DNA of 64,000 nt from Ignavibacteria bacterium RIFOXYB12_FULL_35_14 (lineage in GTDB: Bacteria > Bacteroidota > Ignavibacteria > Ignavibacteriales > Ignavibacteriaceae), in assembly GCA_001803045.1 (NCBI GenBank), contig MHAR01000033.1, positions 1 to 64,000 of the forward strand, written 5' to 3'. Shown here one piece after another: positions 34,538 to 43,419 of the stretch. The notes beneath the pieces are model-generated. The model was not told the DNA's origin and made no database searches. It saw only the letters and a list, made by a program, of their open reading frames with translations. Each line of letters starts with the position of its first letter. Positions within the stretch are counted from its first letter, which is position 1. The translations under genes and the position numbers were made by a program.

Positions 34538-34566
34538 GGGATGCCGCAATTGCGGTATCCCTTTCT
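34538..34566 (+). terminator. Terminator after the lipoprotein gene
   Basis: 10-bp stem GGGATGCCGC / GCGGTATCCC (34538-34547, 34552-34561, one G-T pair) with an AATT loop, followed by TTTCTTATTTT. It is 22 bp after the stop codon at 34516. Confidence 0.8.
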
Positions 34567-34627
34567 TATTTTATATGCACAAAGAATAAATTGAATTTAT
34601 AGAACATCAATTGTAAATTAACCAATA

Positions 34628-35512
34628 ATGAAATCACCAATTAAATATTTACTGCTTTTAGTTCTTCTGGGATCAATCTTCGGTTGCAACAATCCGCAGC
34701 CAACAGCCCTTGTTGAAGATGAAGATCCAATAGAGATAGAAGTAATAACAAAAAATCCTTCAGAACCCACAACCTTTGGAGTGGATTCAACCGGACTGAG
34801 CGAGAATCCCGTACGATTTACAAATGTTATAACTGTCGCAGGCATTAAGCAAACTTTTAAAGGTATTTCACTTAAGACATCGTTTGCACAAGCTGCATTT
34901 TTCGATAAAACAAAACCTGTGTTTGGATTGAGTGGCAAGCTTATTGGATATTCCACATTGACGCCTGGAACAATTTTCTTTAATAATGAAGAGGCTAAGC
35001 TTCGTCCATTTAGTGTGAGATATCGTGTAAATAAAGATACGCTGCTTGGCTTACGCTACATATTGCATAAAAGGGCCGGTTTCGGCGATCCTTTTGATTT
35101 TGATTTTAATTCTAAAATAAATTTTAGATACGTTCCAGATATTTCTTCTGCTGTTAGTTTTGATATTGCAACGCCGCCCGAAATATTCCTTAATTATAGA
35201 CTATCAGGTGCAAAGGCGAATAAGAACCTGAATCTTTTATTAGAGTGGAATGCGGGTTTTATTAAGAATTTTGAAATCTTGTTAAGCATTATTGATGAGC
35301 AAAGAAATATAGTTTTCCCATTGTATAAAATTAAAACCGTCGATGACGGAAAATTTAAAATGCCCAAAAAACTTTTAGAAGAGCTTTCGGCTAGGTTTGA
35401 TAAGATCGCTTTTACGCTTACGCGAAAATTTGAAAAGCAGCAAAGCAATGGCACTAAAGAGCTATTTGTGGTTTCTCAAAGTATAAACAGTATTTCGGTC
35501 GATATTCCTTGA
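34628..35512 (+). CDS. Lipoprotein of unknown function, first gene of envelope operon
   Basis: 294 residues. It has a lipoprotein signal (LLLLVLLGSIFGC, Cys about 20) and an acidic linker. The mature part has beta-rich stretches but no recognisable domain. The stop codon overlaps the start of the next gene (outer-membrane/transglutaminase fusion), so the two are translationally coupled. That makes it a likely partner or maturation factor of that protein at the outer membrane. This is inference from context only. Confidence 0.75.
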   Translation: MKSPIKYLLLLVLLGSIFGCNNPQPTALVEDEDPIEIEVITKNPSEPTTFGVDSTGLSENPVRFTNVITVAGIKQTFKGISLKTSFAQAAFFDKTKPVFGLSGKLIGYSTLTPGTIFFNNEEAKLRPFSVRYRVNKDTLLGLRYILHKRAGFGDPFDFDFNSKINFRYVPDISSAVSFDIATPPEIFLNYRLSGAKANKNLNLLLEWNAGFIKNFEILLSIIDEQRNIVFPLYKIKTVDDGKFKMPKKLLEELSARFDKIAFTLTRKFEKQQSNGTKELFVVSQSINSISVDIP

Positions 35513-37503
35513 GAGTGATTTTACAATTAACATTTGTACTAACAATGTTTTGCTCAATAAACATATGGGCGCAGAGTTCTTTTGGTCTGAATGGGCTTTG
35601 GAATTTAGCGGACAAATCAACGGCATTACTTAATAGTCTTGATAATAATCCATCAAACTATATTTTGCTAAGGGATTGGGGGCTTAGCTTCTCTTACGGC
35701 GGAGAGTTTTCAAAGCCGGTGGCATCAAATATTTATTTGATATCGCTTTCGAAAAGATTTGGGAATCATACTTTAACTGCGAGATACACTCCTGGTTATG
35801 AAAAAGAATTTCTCTTTAGTAATGGAAGCTCTATTATTTTAGAGGATTCTTCTTTCCAATCTCTGAATTCAAGATTCACATATAACGAACTTCTTGGATT
35901 CGGTTATGCATATAAATTTTCACCAAAGTTTAGTGTCGGATTTTCGTTAAGATATTTTACTCAGGAATTTAACAATGAGACTTTTAAGCCGGTCTCAGTA
36001 GGGGATACTTTATTTTTTCTTGAGCGAGAAAACTTAATTGAAACCACGAACTTCTGGAAAGGCGACATTGGTTTTAGTTACTTTTTAAATGATTGGCTTT
36101 CACTTTCCATCGCATCGATAAATCTTTTGAATTTCGGCGAGCAGAGCATTGGTGAAGAAAATGAACAATATGAAATAAGAACAGATAAAGCAGCTTCCTT
36201 AAGATTATCATTTATCCCTTTTTCTCAAACGAGTTTAAATTTTTTATACGAAACCAACAATTCATTTCAATTAGGAATGAACAAAATCTTTAATATTTAT
36301 GATTCTGAAATTGGATTGAGCATTGCAGCACTACATGACAAATATCAATTACCGTTCATAAACGGATTATTGGCGGGATTAACTTATTCAAATGATTTTT
36401 TGGGTATCACGCTCTCGGGCGTTAAGTATTTTCAAAATCGAAATAAAAGTTATTCCTTTTCAGAGTTTAAAGAAGTGGGAATAAATAATCTGATGAACAA
36501 TAAGTACAGTTTTAATAAGGCGGTTCTTACCTTCAGCTTTACTTTAAATACAATACAAGAAAGACTGGTTGAATTTTTATCAGTTGATATTGCCAAAGAA
36601 ATTTATCCAACATTTTTTGAGGCATATATTGATAGTCCATTTGCATACGGACGAGTTGTTAATCTCACGGATAAATCAGTTTCGGTTAAACCATTGGGAA
36701 TGATAGAGGGAATAAATAATAATTACATCCAGTCTCCCGTTGTTACAATTCAGCCGAAAGACACTGCAATTGTTCCGTTTTTCACAATGCCTTTGGATTA
36801 TTACAATAAGCAGAAAACCGAAATTTCTCAAGCATACTTTATGCTTACAACTTCGGGTGAGGAAGCCGATGATAAAATTCAAGCACCAATTTTAATTAAT
36901 GGTGTTAATAGCTGGGATGGGCGGGTGAGAAATTTGCGATACTTTATTAAAAAGGGAATCGAATATTCTATGGGCTATTCTAAAAACATTCTAAGCGGCA
37001 AGAAAAATTTATTGGATACAATTGTTTATTCGCTCTCATCGTTTTATAAGGCAAAATATATTTTTAATGATTTTGTGAAAGAACTTGTTTATACCTCCGA
37101 TCCGAGAGCAACAACTGAGTATGTTCAATTTCCTCATGAAACAATTAAACTCCGTGGCGGCGATTGCGATGATCTTAGCGTTTGTTACAGCTCGTTACTG
37201 GAAAGTGTTGGAATTGAAACAGCTCTTGTTGATTATAAAAACACCGATGCCATTAGGCATGTAAATATTCTTTTCAACACAAAATTAACACCGGATGATG
37301 CTAAGCTCATTACGGAAAACGATACAAAGTATTTTATTCGAAAAGATGAAAATGGAGAGGACGAAATTTGGATTCCCGTTGAGACAACTTCTCTAACTGA
37401 TTTCAATTCTGCATGGGAATTTGGTGCCGATAAATTTTTTGATGAAGCTATCAAAAACTTTGGTTTAGCTGCAGGTAAAGTTGAAATAATAGATGTTTAT
37501 TAA
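35509..37503 (+). CDS. Outer-membrane barrel-like protein fused to a transglutaminase-like cysteine protease domain
   Basis: 664 residues from TTG 35509, or 662 from GTG 35515. A signal peptide ends in NIWAQ. About 25-360 has the alternating beta-strand pattern of PorV/PorQ-like barrels (GFGYAYKFSPKFSVGFSLRYFTQ, FSYFLNDWLSLSIASINLLNFG). After a linker comes a transglutaminase-like domain, about 500-650: LRGGDCDDLSVCYSSLL with candidate nucleophile Cys553, AIRHVNILF with His584, and an acidic/Thr block WIPVETTSLTDFNSAW. This catalytic layout is seen in transglutaminase-like cysteine peptidases (BTLCP and relatives). It overlaps the preceding gene and precedes the FecR-like gene by 31 bp. A barrel carrying a TGase-like domain is unusual. 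Confidence 0.75.
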   Translation: MRVILQLTFVLTMFCSINIWAQSSFGLNGLWNLADKSTALLNSLDNNPSNYILLRDWGLSFSYGGEFSKPVASNIYLISLSKRFGNHTLTARYTPGYEKEFLFSNGSSIILEDSSFQSLNSRFTYNELLGFGYAYKFSPKFSVGFSLRYFTQEFNNETFKPVSVGDTLFFLERENLIETTNFWKGDIGFSYFLNDWLSLSIASINLLNFGEQSIGEENEQYEIRTDKAASLRLSFIPFSQTSLNFLYETNNSFQLGMNKIFNIYDSEIGLSIAALHDKYQLPFINGLLAGLTYSNDFLGITLSGVKYFQNRNKSYSFSEFKEVGINNLMNNKYSFNKAVLTFSFTLNTIQERLVEFLSVDIAKEIYPTFFEAYIDSPFAYGRVVNLTDKSVSVKPLGMIEGINNNYIQSPVVTIQPKDTAIVPFFTMPLDYYNKQKTEISQAYFMLTTSGEEADDKIQAPILINGVNSWDGRVRNLRYFIKKGIEYSMGYSKNILSGKKNLLDTIVYSLSSFYKAKYIFNDFVKELVYTSDPRATTEYVQFPHETIKLRGGDCDDLSVCYSSLLESVGIETALVDYKNTDAIRHVNILFNTKLTPDDAKLITENDTKYFIRKDENGEDEIWIPVETTSLTDFNSAWEFGADKFFDEAIKNFGLAAGKVEIIDVY

Positions 37504-37534
37504 TTCGACCATTAAAAATCTATAGGAAAATAAA

Positions 37535-38218
37535 ATGAAAAACATATTGGTTGTTCTGATTATAAGTGCTGGAATCACATTCGCACAAAAATGCTATGTG
37601 GAAAGCGTAACCGGAACAGCAAAAGCACAAATCGGATCAAGCGAAAAATGGATGGAAGTTGGTGAAGGCGCAGAGCTTCCACCATACAGTACAATCTCAA
37701 CAAGTAAAAATTCATCGGTTGTTTTGGTAAAAGGAAACACTAAATTCACTTTGAAGGAATCTGCGGCGGTCACAGTTAACCACATTAAGAAGATGTCTAC
37801 AGACGATCTTTTGCTAGCTCTTGCAATGGAAGATATGATGAACGCACCAAGAAAAAAGGATAAGAATAAATCGAAAAGTACGCAAGTTTATGGAGATCAG
37901 AATAAAAACGACAAGACCCCCGGGGTTAGTAATGATGAATTTGGATTGATGCGCCTTAACGGTGCAAAGCAATTAGGAGATAATGGGTTTGAAGAATCGG
38001 CTATTGTAGCTGCAAAGGAAACTTATCGGAAATATCCCGAAACTAAAAAAATAATTTCTCAAAGAATTTATTTTGCGAATCTTCTTTATGAAAAAGGATT
38101 GTTCGAAGAAGCTTATGCCGAGTTCAATTCATTCAAGGATTATGGAATGAGCGAAAAAAACAAAGCAGAGGTTGATTCTAAGATTGAATTGCTGAGCAAA
38201 AAGCTTATCAATAAATAA
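37535..38218 (+). CDS. Exported FecR-like domain protein with C-terminal TPR helices
   Basis: 227 residues with a signal peptide (MKNILVVLIISAGITFA). Residues about 20-90 (VESVTGTAKAQIGSSEKWMEVGEGAELPPYSTISTSKNSSVVLVKGNTKFTL) match the beta-rich FecR-type domain found in periplasmic regulators and stand-alone exported proteins. A lysine-rich linker (about 108-125) leads to TPR-like helices (YFANLLYEKGLFEEAYAEF). It has no anti-sigma domain or membrane anchor, so it is not a classical FecR signal transducer. Probably co-transcribed with the two preceding envelope genes. Confidence 0.75.
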   Translation: MKNILVVLIISAGITFAQKCYVESVTGTAKAQIGSSEKWMEVGEGAELPPYSTISTSKNSSVVLVKGNTKFTLKESAAVTVNHIKKMSTDDLLLALAMEDMMNAPRKKDKNKSKSTQVYGDQNKNDKTPGVSNDEFGLMRLNGAKQLGDNGFEESAIVAAKETYRKYPETKKIISQRIYFANLLYEKGLFEEAYAEFNSFKDYGMSEKNKAEVDSKIELLSKKLINK

Positions 38219-38234
38219 AATTTAATTGAGCTTT

Positions 38235-39926
38235 TTACCCCCTTAGAACTTTTCCAGGCATAGCGCCTGTGTGTTTATCGTTATTAATTACAAGTTCGCC
38301 ATTAACAATTACATAAGGAATTCCTTCAGGATATTGGTGTGGGGCGGTAAAAGTCGCTTTATCTTGTATTGCATCATAATTAAAAACAACAACATCCGCA
38401 GCTTTTCCCACTGCTAACCTTCCTCTTTCCCCGTATCCTAATTTATCCGCCGGCATAGAAGTCATTTTCTTAATCATTTCTTCGAGGGAACAAATTTTTC
38501 TTTCTTGAACATACTTTGCTATTGCTCTTGGAAATGTTCCGTATGCCCTTGGATGAGCAATGCTTTTATTCATCGGAGGATATGGTGCATGTGAACCTGC
38601 ATCAGAAGAAATCATTACTCTAGGATGAGCCAAGATTTTCTCGGTTGAACTTTCCTCCATACCAAATCCCACCATCATCGCTCTGTTTTCAGAATCAAGT
38701 ATGATCTTTACAGCGGTATCAAAATAATCTTGACCGGATTCATCAGCAATGCGTTTTATTGTTTGGCCCTGATAATCCTTAAAATCTTGATTGCCAACAC
38801 TTGAAATTAAAACACCATTCCATTCGCCATCAAGGTTAGAAACTTTTTTCTCAGAATGTTCTCTCATTTTTTTAAGCAGTTCTCTGTTGTTGAATCTCTC
38901 TATGAATTTTTCTGTTCCGCCGTCACGCGCCCACAATGGAAAGAGGGCAGATAACTCTGTGTGATAAGCAACGTAAGTGTATCTATCAGCATGAACTTCC
39001 AGTCCATCCTTAATTGCATTATCTATTTTTTCTAATACTGCTTCTGCTTTATGCCAATTTGATTTTCCGGAAACTTTAAGATGAGAAATTAGAAGCCGCG
39101 AAGAAGATTCTTTCGCAATTCTGATAGCTTCATCAATTGCTTCTAGGACGGTATTGTCTTCGTTCCTAATGTGAGTGGAATAAAGCCGAGAGTGCAATGG
39201 TACTGCTTTACAAAGTTCAATTAATTCTTCTGTCGAAGCAAAACTTCCGGGAGTATATTCCAATCCTGTTGATATTCCCACCGCACCATCATTCAATGCA
39301 TTCAGAACTTCTTGTCTCATCGAATTCATTTCGTTGACGGTTGCCGGTCTATCATCAAAACCAACCACAAATTCTCTTATTGTTCCAAGACCAACCATCG
39401 AAGCAATATTCACAGAAAATTTCCGTGAGGAAAAGTTATCGAGAAATTCGCCAAGAGTACGCCAGGTAATTTCCTCACCGTATTCCTCTTTAAAATTGGT
39501 TAATGTGCGCTCCAATTCTTGTCCACCCAAAGGTCCCCAAGAAAATCCATCTTGACCAGTAATTTCGGTTGTAACCCCTTGGCGAATTTTACTTTCGGCT
39601 TTTTGATTTAGTATCAGATCAGAGTCTGTGTGTGAATGAATATCAATAAAGCCTGGAGTTACTTTTAATCCTTTTGCATCAATTAATATTTCAGCATCAG
39701 AAGAATTCAGGTTTCCGATCTCAATAATTTTACCATTTTTTATTCCAACATCAGCAATAAATTCTTTTTTGCCGGTACCATCAATAACATGCCCGCTTTT
39801 AATGATAACATCAAATCCACGGGCAGATAAAAATATTCTGCCGGCTTTTACATCTTTGAATAAAAATAACGACGCTCCCAATACTGATGAGCCATGAATA
39901 AAATTTCTTCGAGAGATCTTTTTCAT
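38235..39926 (-). CDS. N-acyl-D-amino-acid deacylase (amidohydrolase superfamily)
   Basis: 563 residues. The N-terminus MKKISRRNFIHGSSVLGASLFLF is a twin-arginine-type signal, so the enzyme is probably exported folded. The metal-dependent hydrolase core includes VTPGFIDIHSHTDSDL (HxH), EITGQDGFSWG, STGLEYTPGSFAS, STHIRNED, LLISHLKVSG, and SSDAGSHAPYPPM, all shared with D-aminoacylases (AmaR/DAN family). It would cleave N-acyl-D-amino acids to D-amino acid plus acid, perhaps for nutrient scavenging or recycling of peptidoglycan-derived molecules. Monocistronic, convergent with the FecR-like gene (16 bp apart). Confidence 0.92.
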   Translation of the reverse strand: MKKISRRNFIHGSSVLGASLFLFKDVKAGRIFLSARGFDVIIKSGHVIDGTGKKEFIADVGIKNGKIIEIGNLNSSDAEILIDAKGLKVTPGFIDIHSHTDSDLILNQKAESKIRQGVTTEITGQDGFSWGPLGGQELERTLTNFKEEYGEEITWRTLGEFLDNFSSRKFSVNIASMVGLGTIREFVVGFDDRPATVNEMNSMRQEVLNALNDGAVGISTGLEYTPGSFASTEELIELCKAVPLHSRLYSTHIRNEDNTVLEAIDEAIRIAKESSSRLLISHLKVSGKSNWHKAEAVLEKIDNAIKDGLEVHADRYTYVAYHTELSALFPLWARDGGTEKFIERFNNRELLKKMREHSEKKVSNLDGEWNGVLISSVGNQDFKDYQGQTIKRIADESGQDYFDTAVKIILDSENRAMMVGFGMEESSTEKILAHPRVMISSDAGSHAPYPPMNKSIAHPRAYGTFPRAIAKYVQERKICSLEEMIKKMTSMPADKLGYGERGRLAVGKAADVVVFNYDAIQDKATFTAPHQYPEGIPYVIVNGELVINNDKHTGAMPGKVLRG

Positions 39927-40058
39927 ATTACCTCAAAAATATTAATCGGTTAAGTTTGTTTACTCTTGCAAAACACATCTATGAACTCAAAATCATTTGA
40001 AAAATTATCCTATAACAAAATTAAAATTGCGATGGTAACTAAAAAGTTCTTTGTGAAA

Positions 40059-40159
40059 CTTAGTGCCTTTGAGACTTTGTGGCTAATGTTCAATTTTTTC
40101 ATGCAACTATAGTATTTATTTGCCACTAAGACACAATCCGTCAATGGACAGACTCTAAG
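40059..40159. repeat. Inverted-repeat intergenic element, copy 1 (interrupted)
   Basis: The left arm, 40059-40090, reads as in CCTTTGAGACTTTGTGGCTA. The right arm on the minus strand, 40159-40118, reads CTTAGAGTCT, then 13 extra bases (40137-40149), then TTGTGTCTTAGTGGCAAAT. Both arms match those of the element at 59622-59703 in opposite orientation. Element 2 lacks the 13 bases. It lies in the gap between the D-aminoacylase and rhomboid genes. Confidence 0.65.
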
Positions 40160-40185
40160 AAACACCAAGAGAAAATACTTTTTGG

Positions 40186-40794
40186 TCACCCCCTGGGATT
40201 GGCTTCTTCCTCATCTTCCCAGTCATATTTGGGTGCCGGATCTGCTTTTCTAAAAATGAATGCGAACATTATTCCAATTATTGAACCAAAGAGATGTGAT
40301 TCCCAAGAAGTCTCTGCTTTAATTGGAAGGATGCCCCAGGTTAATCCGCCATAAAGGAAAGTTACAATCAGAGCAAGTGCAATTGAGCGATTGTCCCGTC
40401 GAATAATTCCGCTGAAGAATAAAAAGGAAACAAAACCATAAACCAATCCGCTTGCACCAATATGATATGCTTGCCTTGCAATTATCCAAACCAACAACCC
40501 ATGCAAGACATAAACTGCCAAAAATAATTTTCTTGATGAGGTTGGGTAAGAATATGAAATTCCTAAGCCAAGCAGAAGCAGGGGAATTGAATTAGAAATC
40601 AAGTGATTAAAATCCGCATGAATGAACGGAGCAGTAATTATTCCTATTAAACCAGAAATTTTTCGTGGAAAAATCCCCAGATAAGCTAGGTTGATTCCAA
40701 AAGTTATTTCGGCAATTTTGACCAACCATAAAAGTATTACAAATGCTATGGGGTAAAATAAGCTTTGAAATAATTTTTTCTTTTCCGCCGTCAT
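40186..40794 (-). CDS. Rhomboid family intramembrane serine protease
   Basis: 202 residues with six hydrophobic segments. HADFNHLISNSIPLLLLG (loop and TM2 motif), the catalytic-serine motif HIGASGLVYGFVSFLFF (Ser115) and a C-terminal histidine (His167 in SHLFGSIIG) form the rhomboid dyad. It cleaves transmembrane substrates within the inner membrane. The last 25 residues are acidic and polar (PKYDWEDEEE). It is in a run of leftward genes with the PAP2 phosphatase 27 bp upstream, possibly co-transcribed. Confidence 0.93.
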   Translation of the reverse strand: MTAEKKKLFQSLFYPIAFVILLWLVKIAEITFGINLAYLGIFPRKISGLIGIITAPFIHADFNHLISNSIPLLLLGLGISYSYPTSSRKLFLAVYVLHGLLVWIIARQAYHIGASGLVYGFVSFLFFSGIIRRDNRSIALALIVTFLYGGLTWGILPIKAETSWESHLFGSIIGIMFAFIFRKADPAPKYDWEDEEEANPRG

Positions 40795-40821
40795 TCTAGT
40801 ATTTGCTTTTGAGATTCAATA

Positions 40822-41535
40822 TTACCTTTCTTTTGCTTTCTGTAAATATTTTGCTGCAAGCCAGCAAAGGGACGCCCATGCAAGTCCCACAGACCAACCG
40901 GCTAAGACATCAGTAGGATAGTGAACTCCTAAATAAATTCTGCTGACGCCGATTAAAAAAACCAGAAATACCGCAATAGTTAGAATATATACTTTTAAGT
41001 TTTTGTTCGATTGGGCTTTCGCAAGCAATGCTCCTTGAGTTAAATAAACAATTGAGGAGATCATTGCATGCCCGCTAGGAAAACTCATAGATTTTACTGT
41101 TAGCAAATGATAAACTAATGGTGGTCTTTCTCGTGCGAATAGTTCTTTCAAACCAAATGATAGCAATGCACCTCCAATGGTTGCAATCAAAATCAGCCAC
41201 ATGAACTCATATTTCCTTTGAATAAGCAAATAGAAGAATACGGCGGCAGTTATCAGAAATATTACTGTCGCTCCACCTAAAGCAGTTACATCTGTTATTA
41301 TGCCCGTAAGCCATGCTGGTCCAATTGGCAGTTTTTCTGTTTCACCGCTTCGCAGAGAATTAAGTACAAGCTCGTCAAATTTTTGAGTTTCACCTTGCAC
41401 TACTTCTTTTGCAACGAGGGCAAAAACCAGTACGGCTGTTACTAAAATGAAGAGGTTGACTAAAATCTTTAACTCACGGGATGAATAATCCGTGATAAAA
41501 TTTTTGAATGTCACGATTTTTTCTTTTAAGCACAT
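40822..41535 (-). CDS. PAP2 family membrane phosphatase
   Basis: 237 residues with about six membrane helices. The three phosphatase signature motifs are present: KELFARERP (130-138), PSGH (153-156) and SRIYLGVHYPTDV (198-210). Members dephosphorylate undecaprenyl pyrophosphate, phosphatidic acid or phosphatidylglycerol phosphate. The large loop after the first helix suits a periplasmic or envelope lipid substrate. The substrate cannot be decided. Located just upstream of the rhomboid gene. Confidence 0.92.
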   Translation of the reverse strand: MCLKEKIVTFKNFITDYSSRELKILVNLFILVTAVLVFALVAKEVVQGETQKFDELVLNSLRSGETEKLPIGPAWLTGIITDVTALGGATVIFLITAAVFFYLLIQRKYEFMWLILIATIGGALLSFGLKELFARERPPLVYHLLTVKSMSFPSGHAMISSIVYLTQGALLAKAQSNKNLKVYILTIAVFLVFLIGVSRIYLGVHYPTDVLAGWSVGLAWASLCWLAAKYLQKAKER

Positions 41536-41745
41536 TCAGATGTTATCCACAACGATATACTTTAGTTTTCTGATTAACCAAATGACTTCTTGTGAACGCT
41601 AATTTAACTTTACCAAATTTACTTAAGTTGCCGGCTAAATTAGAAATCGATTTTTACTACAATGAAATTTTACCTCCGATTTAATGTACAATTCGGAAGA
41701 AAACCGAAATTTTCTTTAGGCATATATTTTGAAATTATATGACAA

Positions 41746-42435
41746 ATGAATTCTCAAGATAAAATAGCATCAAAAGATTCAAAAAATTTCATTGGAGTTT
41801 TTGGCACACAAATGCCAAGTAAACAAATGTTTAAAAGCTTTTCTGCTTGGTCGCTTCTCATTTCGAACTTACTTATTGCTTTATTCACAATAATAGAAAA
41901 ACAAAGCGTTCTTAACATGCTTTGGGTTTATTGGTTTCAAAGTGTAATAATCGGTGTGTTCAATTTCTTTAGAATTTTGTCTCTTAAAGAATTTGCAGTT
42001 GATGGTTTGAAGATGAACAACAAGCCGCTAAAACAAACAAAGGCTGCAAAGGTAACTGTGGCAACATTTTTTCTGTTTCACTATGGCTTTTTTCATTTCG
42101 TCTATGCAATGTTTTTATTTTCATTTTTTTCTATGGGCGGGATTTTAATAGGCGGGATTGATAGTATTTTTATTCTTCTTACAGCACTGATTTTTTTTGT
42201 TAACTACTTGGGAGAATTTATTTTTACATTCAAACGCGAACAAACAACAGTTCCAAGCTTACCAAGATTAATGATGGCGCCTTATAAAAGAATTATCCCA
42301 ATGCATCTCACAATTATTCTCGCTGGATTTGTATTAATTGGGGGCGCATTTGGTGCAACTAATCCAAATATCGTTATTTTGTTAATCTTTATTGGATTAA
42401 AAACCCTTATAGATCTTATCACACATTCCTATTAA
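41746..42435 (+). CDS. Multi-pass membrane protein, DUF6498-like
   Basis: 229 residues with five or six hydrophobic segments. The pattern LWVYWFQSVIIGVFNFFRIL, a following cytosolic lysine-rich loop, FFLFHYGFFHFVYAMFLF and PYKRIIPMHLTIILAGF resemble the DUF6498 family of inner-membrane proteins. No catalytic residues or transport motifs are recognised. It is transcribed divergently from the PAP2 gene and is followed by a strong bidirectional hairpin. Confidence 0.65.
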   Translation: MNSQDKIASKDSKNFIGVFGTQMPSKQMFKSFSAWSLLISNLLIALFTIIEKQSVLNMLWVYWFQSVIIGVFNFFRILSLKEFAVDGLKMNNKPLKQTKAAKVTVATFFLFHYGFFHFVYAMFLFSFFSMGGILIGGIDSIFILLTALIFFVNYLGEFIFTFKREQTTVPSLPRLMMAPYKRIIPMHLTIILAGFVLIGGAFGATNPNIVILLIFIGLKTLIDLITHSY

Positions 42436-42474
42436 CATTTTTCGTTTTCTGTACTATTTATCTTTAAAATAAAA

Positions 42475-42503
42475 ATGCGGCATAAATAAATTCAATGCCG
42501 CAT
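42475..42503. terminator. Bidirectional terminator between convergent genes
   Basis: Perfect 9-bp stem ATGCGGCAT / ATGCCGCAT (42475-42483 and 42495-42503). It is preceded by AAAATAAAA and followed by AAAAACC, so it can end transcripts from both the membrane-protein gene (41746, +) and the cytochrome gene (42529, -). Confidence 0.75.
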
Positions 42504-42528
42504 AAAAACCGATAGGGTTATTTAAGGT

Positions 42529-43125
42529 TTACTTGCCGTATCTTGCAGCAACTTCATTCGGCGGAACCGGATCGGGAACTTTATTACTTATTGGTTTAAT
42601 GCTCTTTAAATATGCAAATACCGATTTTAAATCCGCATCACTTAATCCTGCAAGCCCCATAAAAGGCATTGGCGGAAGAATTGGCCTGCCGGCTCCGAGA
42701 TGCAATCCGTTTCTCATTGCTCTAATAAATATCTCTTCGGTCCACGCACCAATCCCTGTTTGGACATCTGGTGTGAGGTTGGCAGCGAAAGATATTCCCC
42801 ATGGACCAACCCATGAAGTTAGATCACCGTTACTTAAATACCATTTGCCGGGGCCAATTAATGATGTATCGACTCTTGGAATAACTAATCCTTGCTGATG
42901 ACCGGATAGCAATTTTGTTGTGTCTGGTACAGGTCCCATATCAGTAAAAACTTTAGGGGAATGACAATCGTTACAGCCTCCAAAGTTAACAAGATATGCT
43001 CCTCTTTTAATCATTTCATCTTTAGTCATTACCTTTTCCTGCGGTGAACCACATTGAATCTGCAGAAACACCACAACAGGGAATACAAATAAAAGTAAAC
43101 CATTGAAAAGGTTTTTGATCGACAT
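42529..43125 (-). CDS. Monohaem c-type cytochrome
   Basis: 198 residues. A hydrophobic N-terminus ends at a cysteine (Cys25, FLQIQCGS), so it may be a lipoprotein, although the lipobox is not canonical. A single haem motif C51-N-D-C54-H55 is followed by features of class I/dihaem-related cytochromes: YLVNFGGCNDCHSP, GISFAANLTPDVQTGIGAWTEEIFIRAMRNG, RPILPPMPFMGLAGLSDADLKSVFAYLKSI. The Met in PPMPFM is a likely second axial ligand. Electron transfer in the periplasm is inferred. No oxidase subunit lies nearby. Confidence 0.9.
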   Translation of the reverse strand: MSIKNLFNGLLLFVFPVVVFLQIQCGSPQEKVMTKDEMIKRGAYLVNFGGCNDCHSPKVFTDMGPVPDTTKLLSGHQQGLVIPRVDTSLIGPGKWYLSNGDLTSWVGPWGISFAANLTPDVQTGIGAWTEEIFIRAMRNGLHLGAGRPILPPMPFMGLAGLSDADLKSVFAYLKSIKPISNKVPDPVPPNEVAARYGK

Positions 43126-43419
43126 ATTTTTTCCTTTCCTACTTTCTTTACTACAAACGTAAAAACTAAGTCGGGAAAAAGCAATCTAAATTTGTGATGC
43201 AGCTAACTCTATAAATTTGTTTTTAATTTAGATAATATTGACGTGTTTGTGTCATTAAAATTTCAAATATGATGTGATGCAACCAACTTCTAAATATTCA
43301 AGCGGAGTTTTGTAAAAATGTGCAAGAGAAAATAGAAATTATTTGGGGGCTTGGATCTTGGGGAGTAAAAATAAAAAAAAGCAACCCCAATTGAGGCGGC
43401 TCAATTAAATATTCTGATA
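43126..43419. other. Intergenic region upstream of the cytochrome gene
   Basis: About 290 bp, AT-rich, containing the terminator of the leftward gene at 43420 and, presumably, the promoter of the cytochrome gene. Nothing else can be supported. Confidence 0.35.
43371..43401 (-). terminator. Rho-independent terminator after the GlsB-like gene
   Basis: On the minus strand AGCCGCCTC-AATT-GGGGTTGCT (43401-43380) forms a 9-bp stem with one mismatch, directly followed by a run of eight T residues. Confidence 0.8.

Noticed and set aside
37535-38218. FecR-type signalling protein with an ECF sigma factor
   Set aside because: No sigma factor, TonB receptor or membrane anchor accompanies it; it has a cleavable signal peptide and TPR tail, so it is a stand-alone FecR-like domain.
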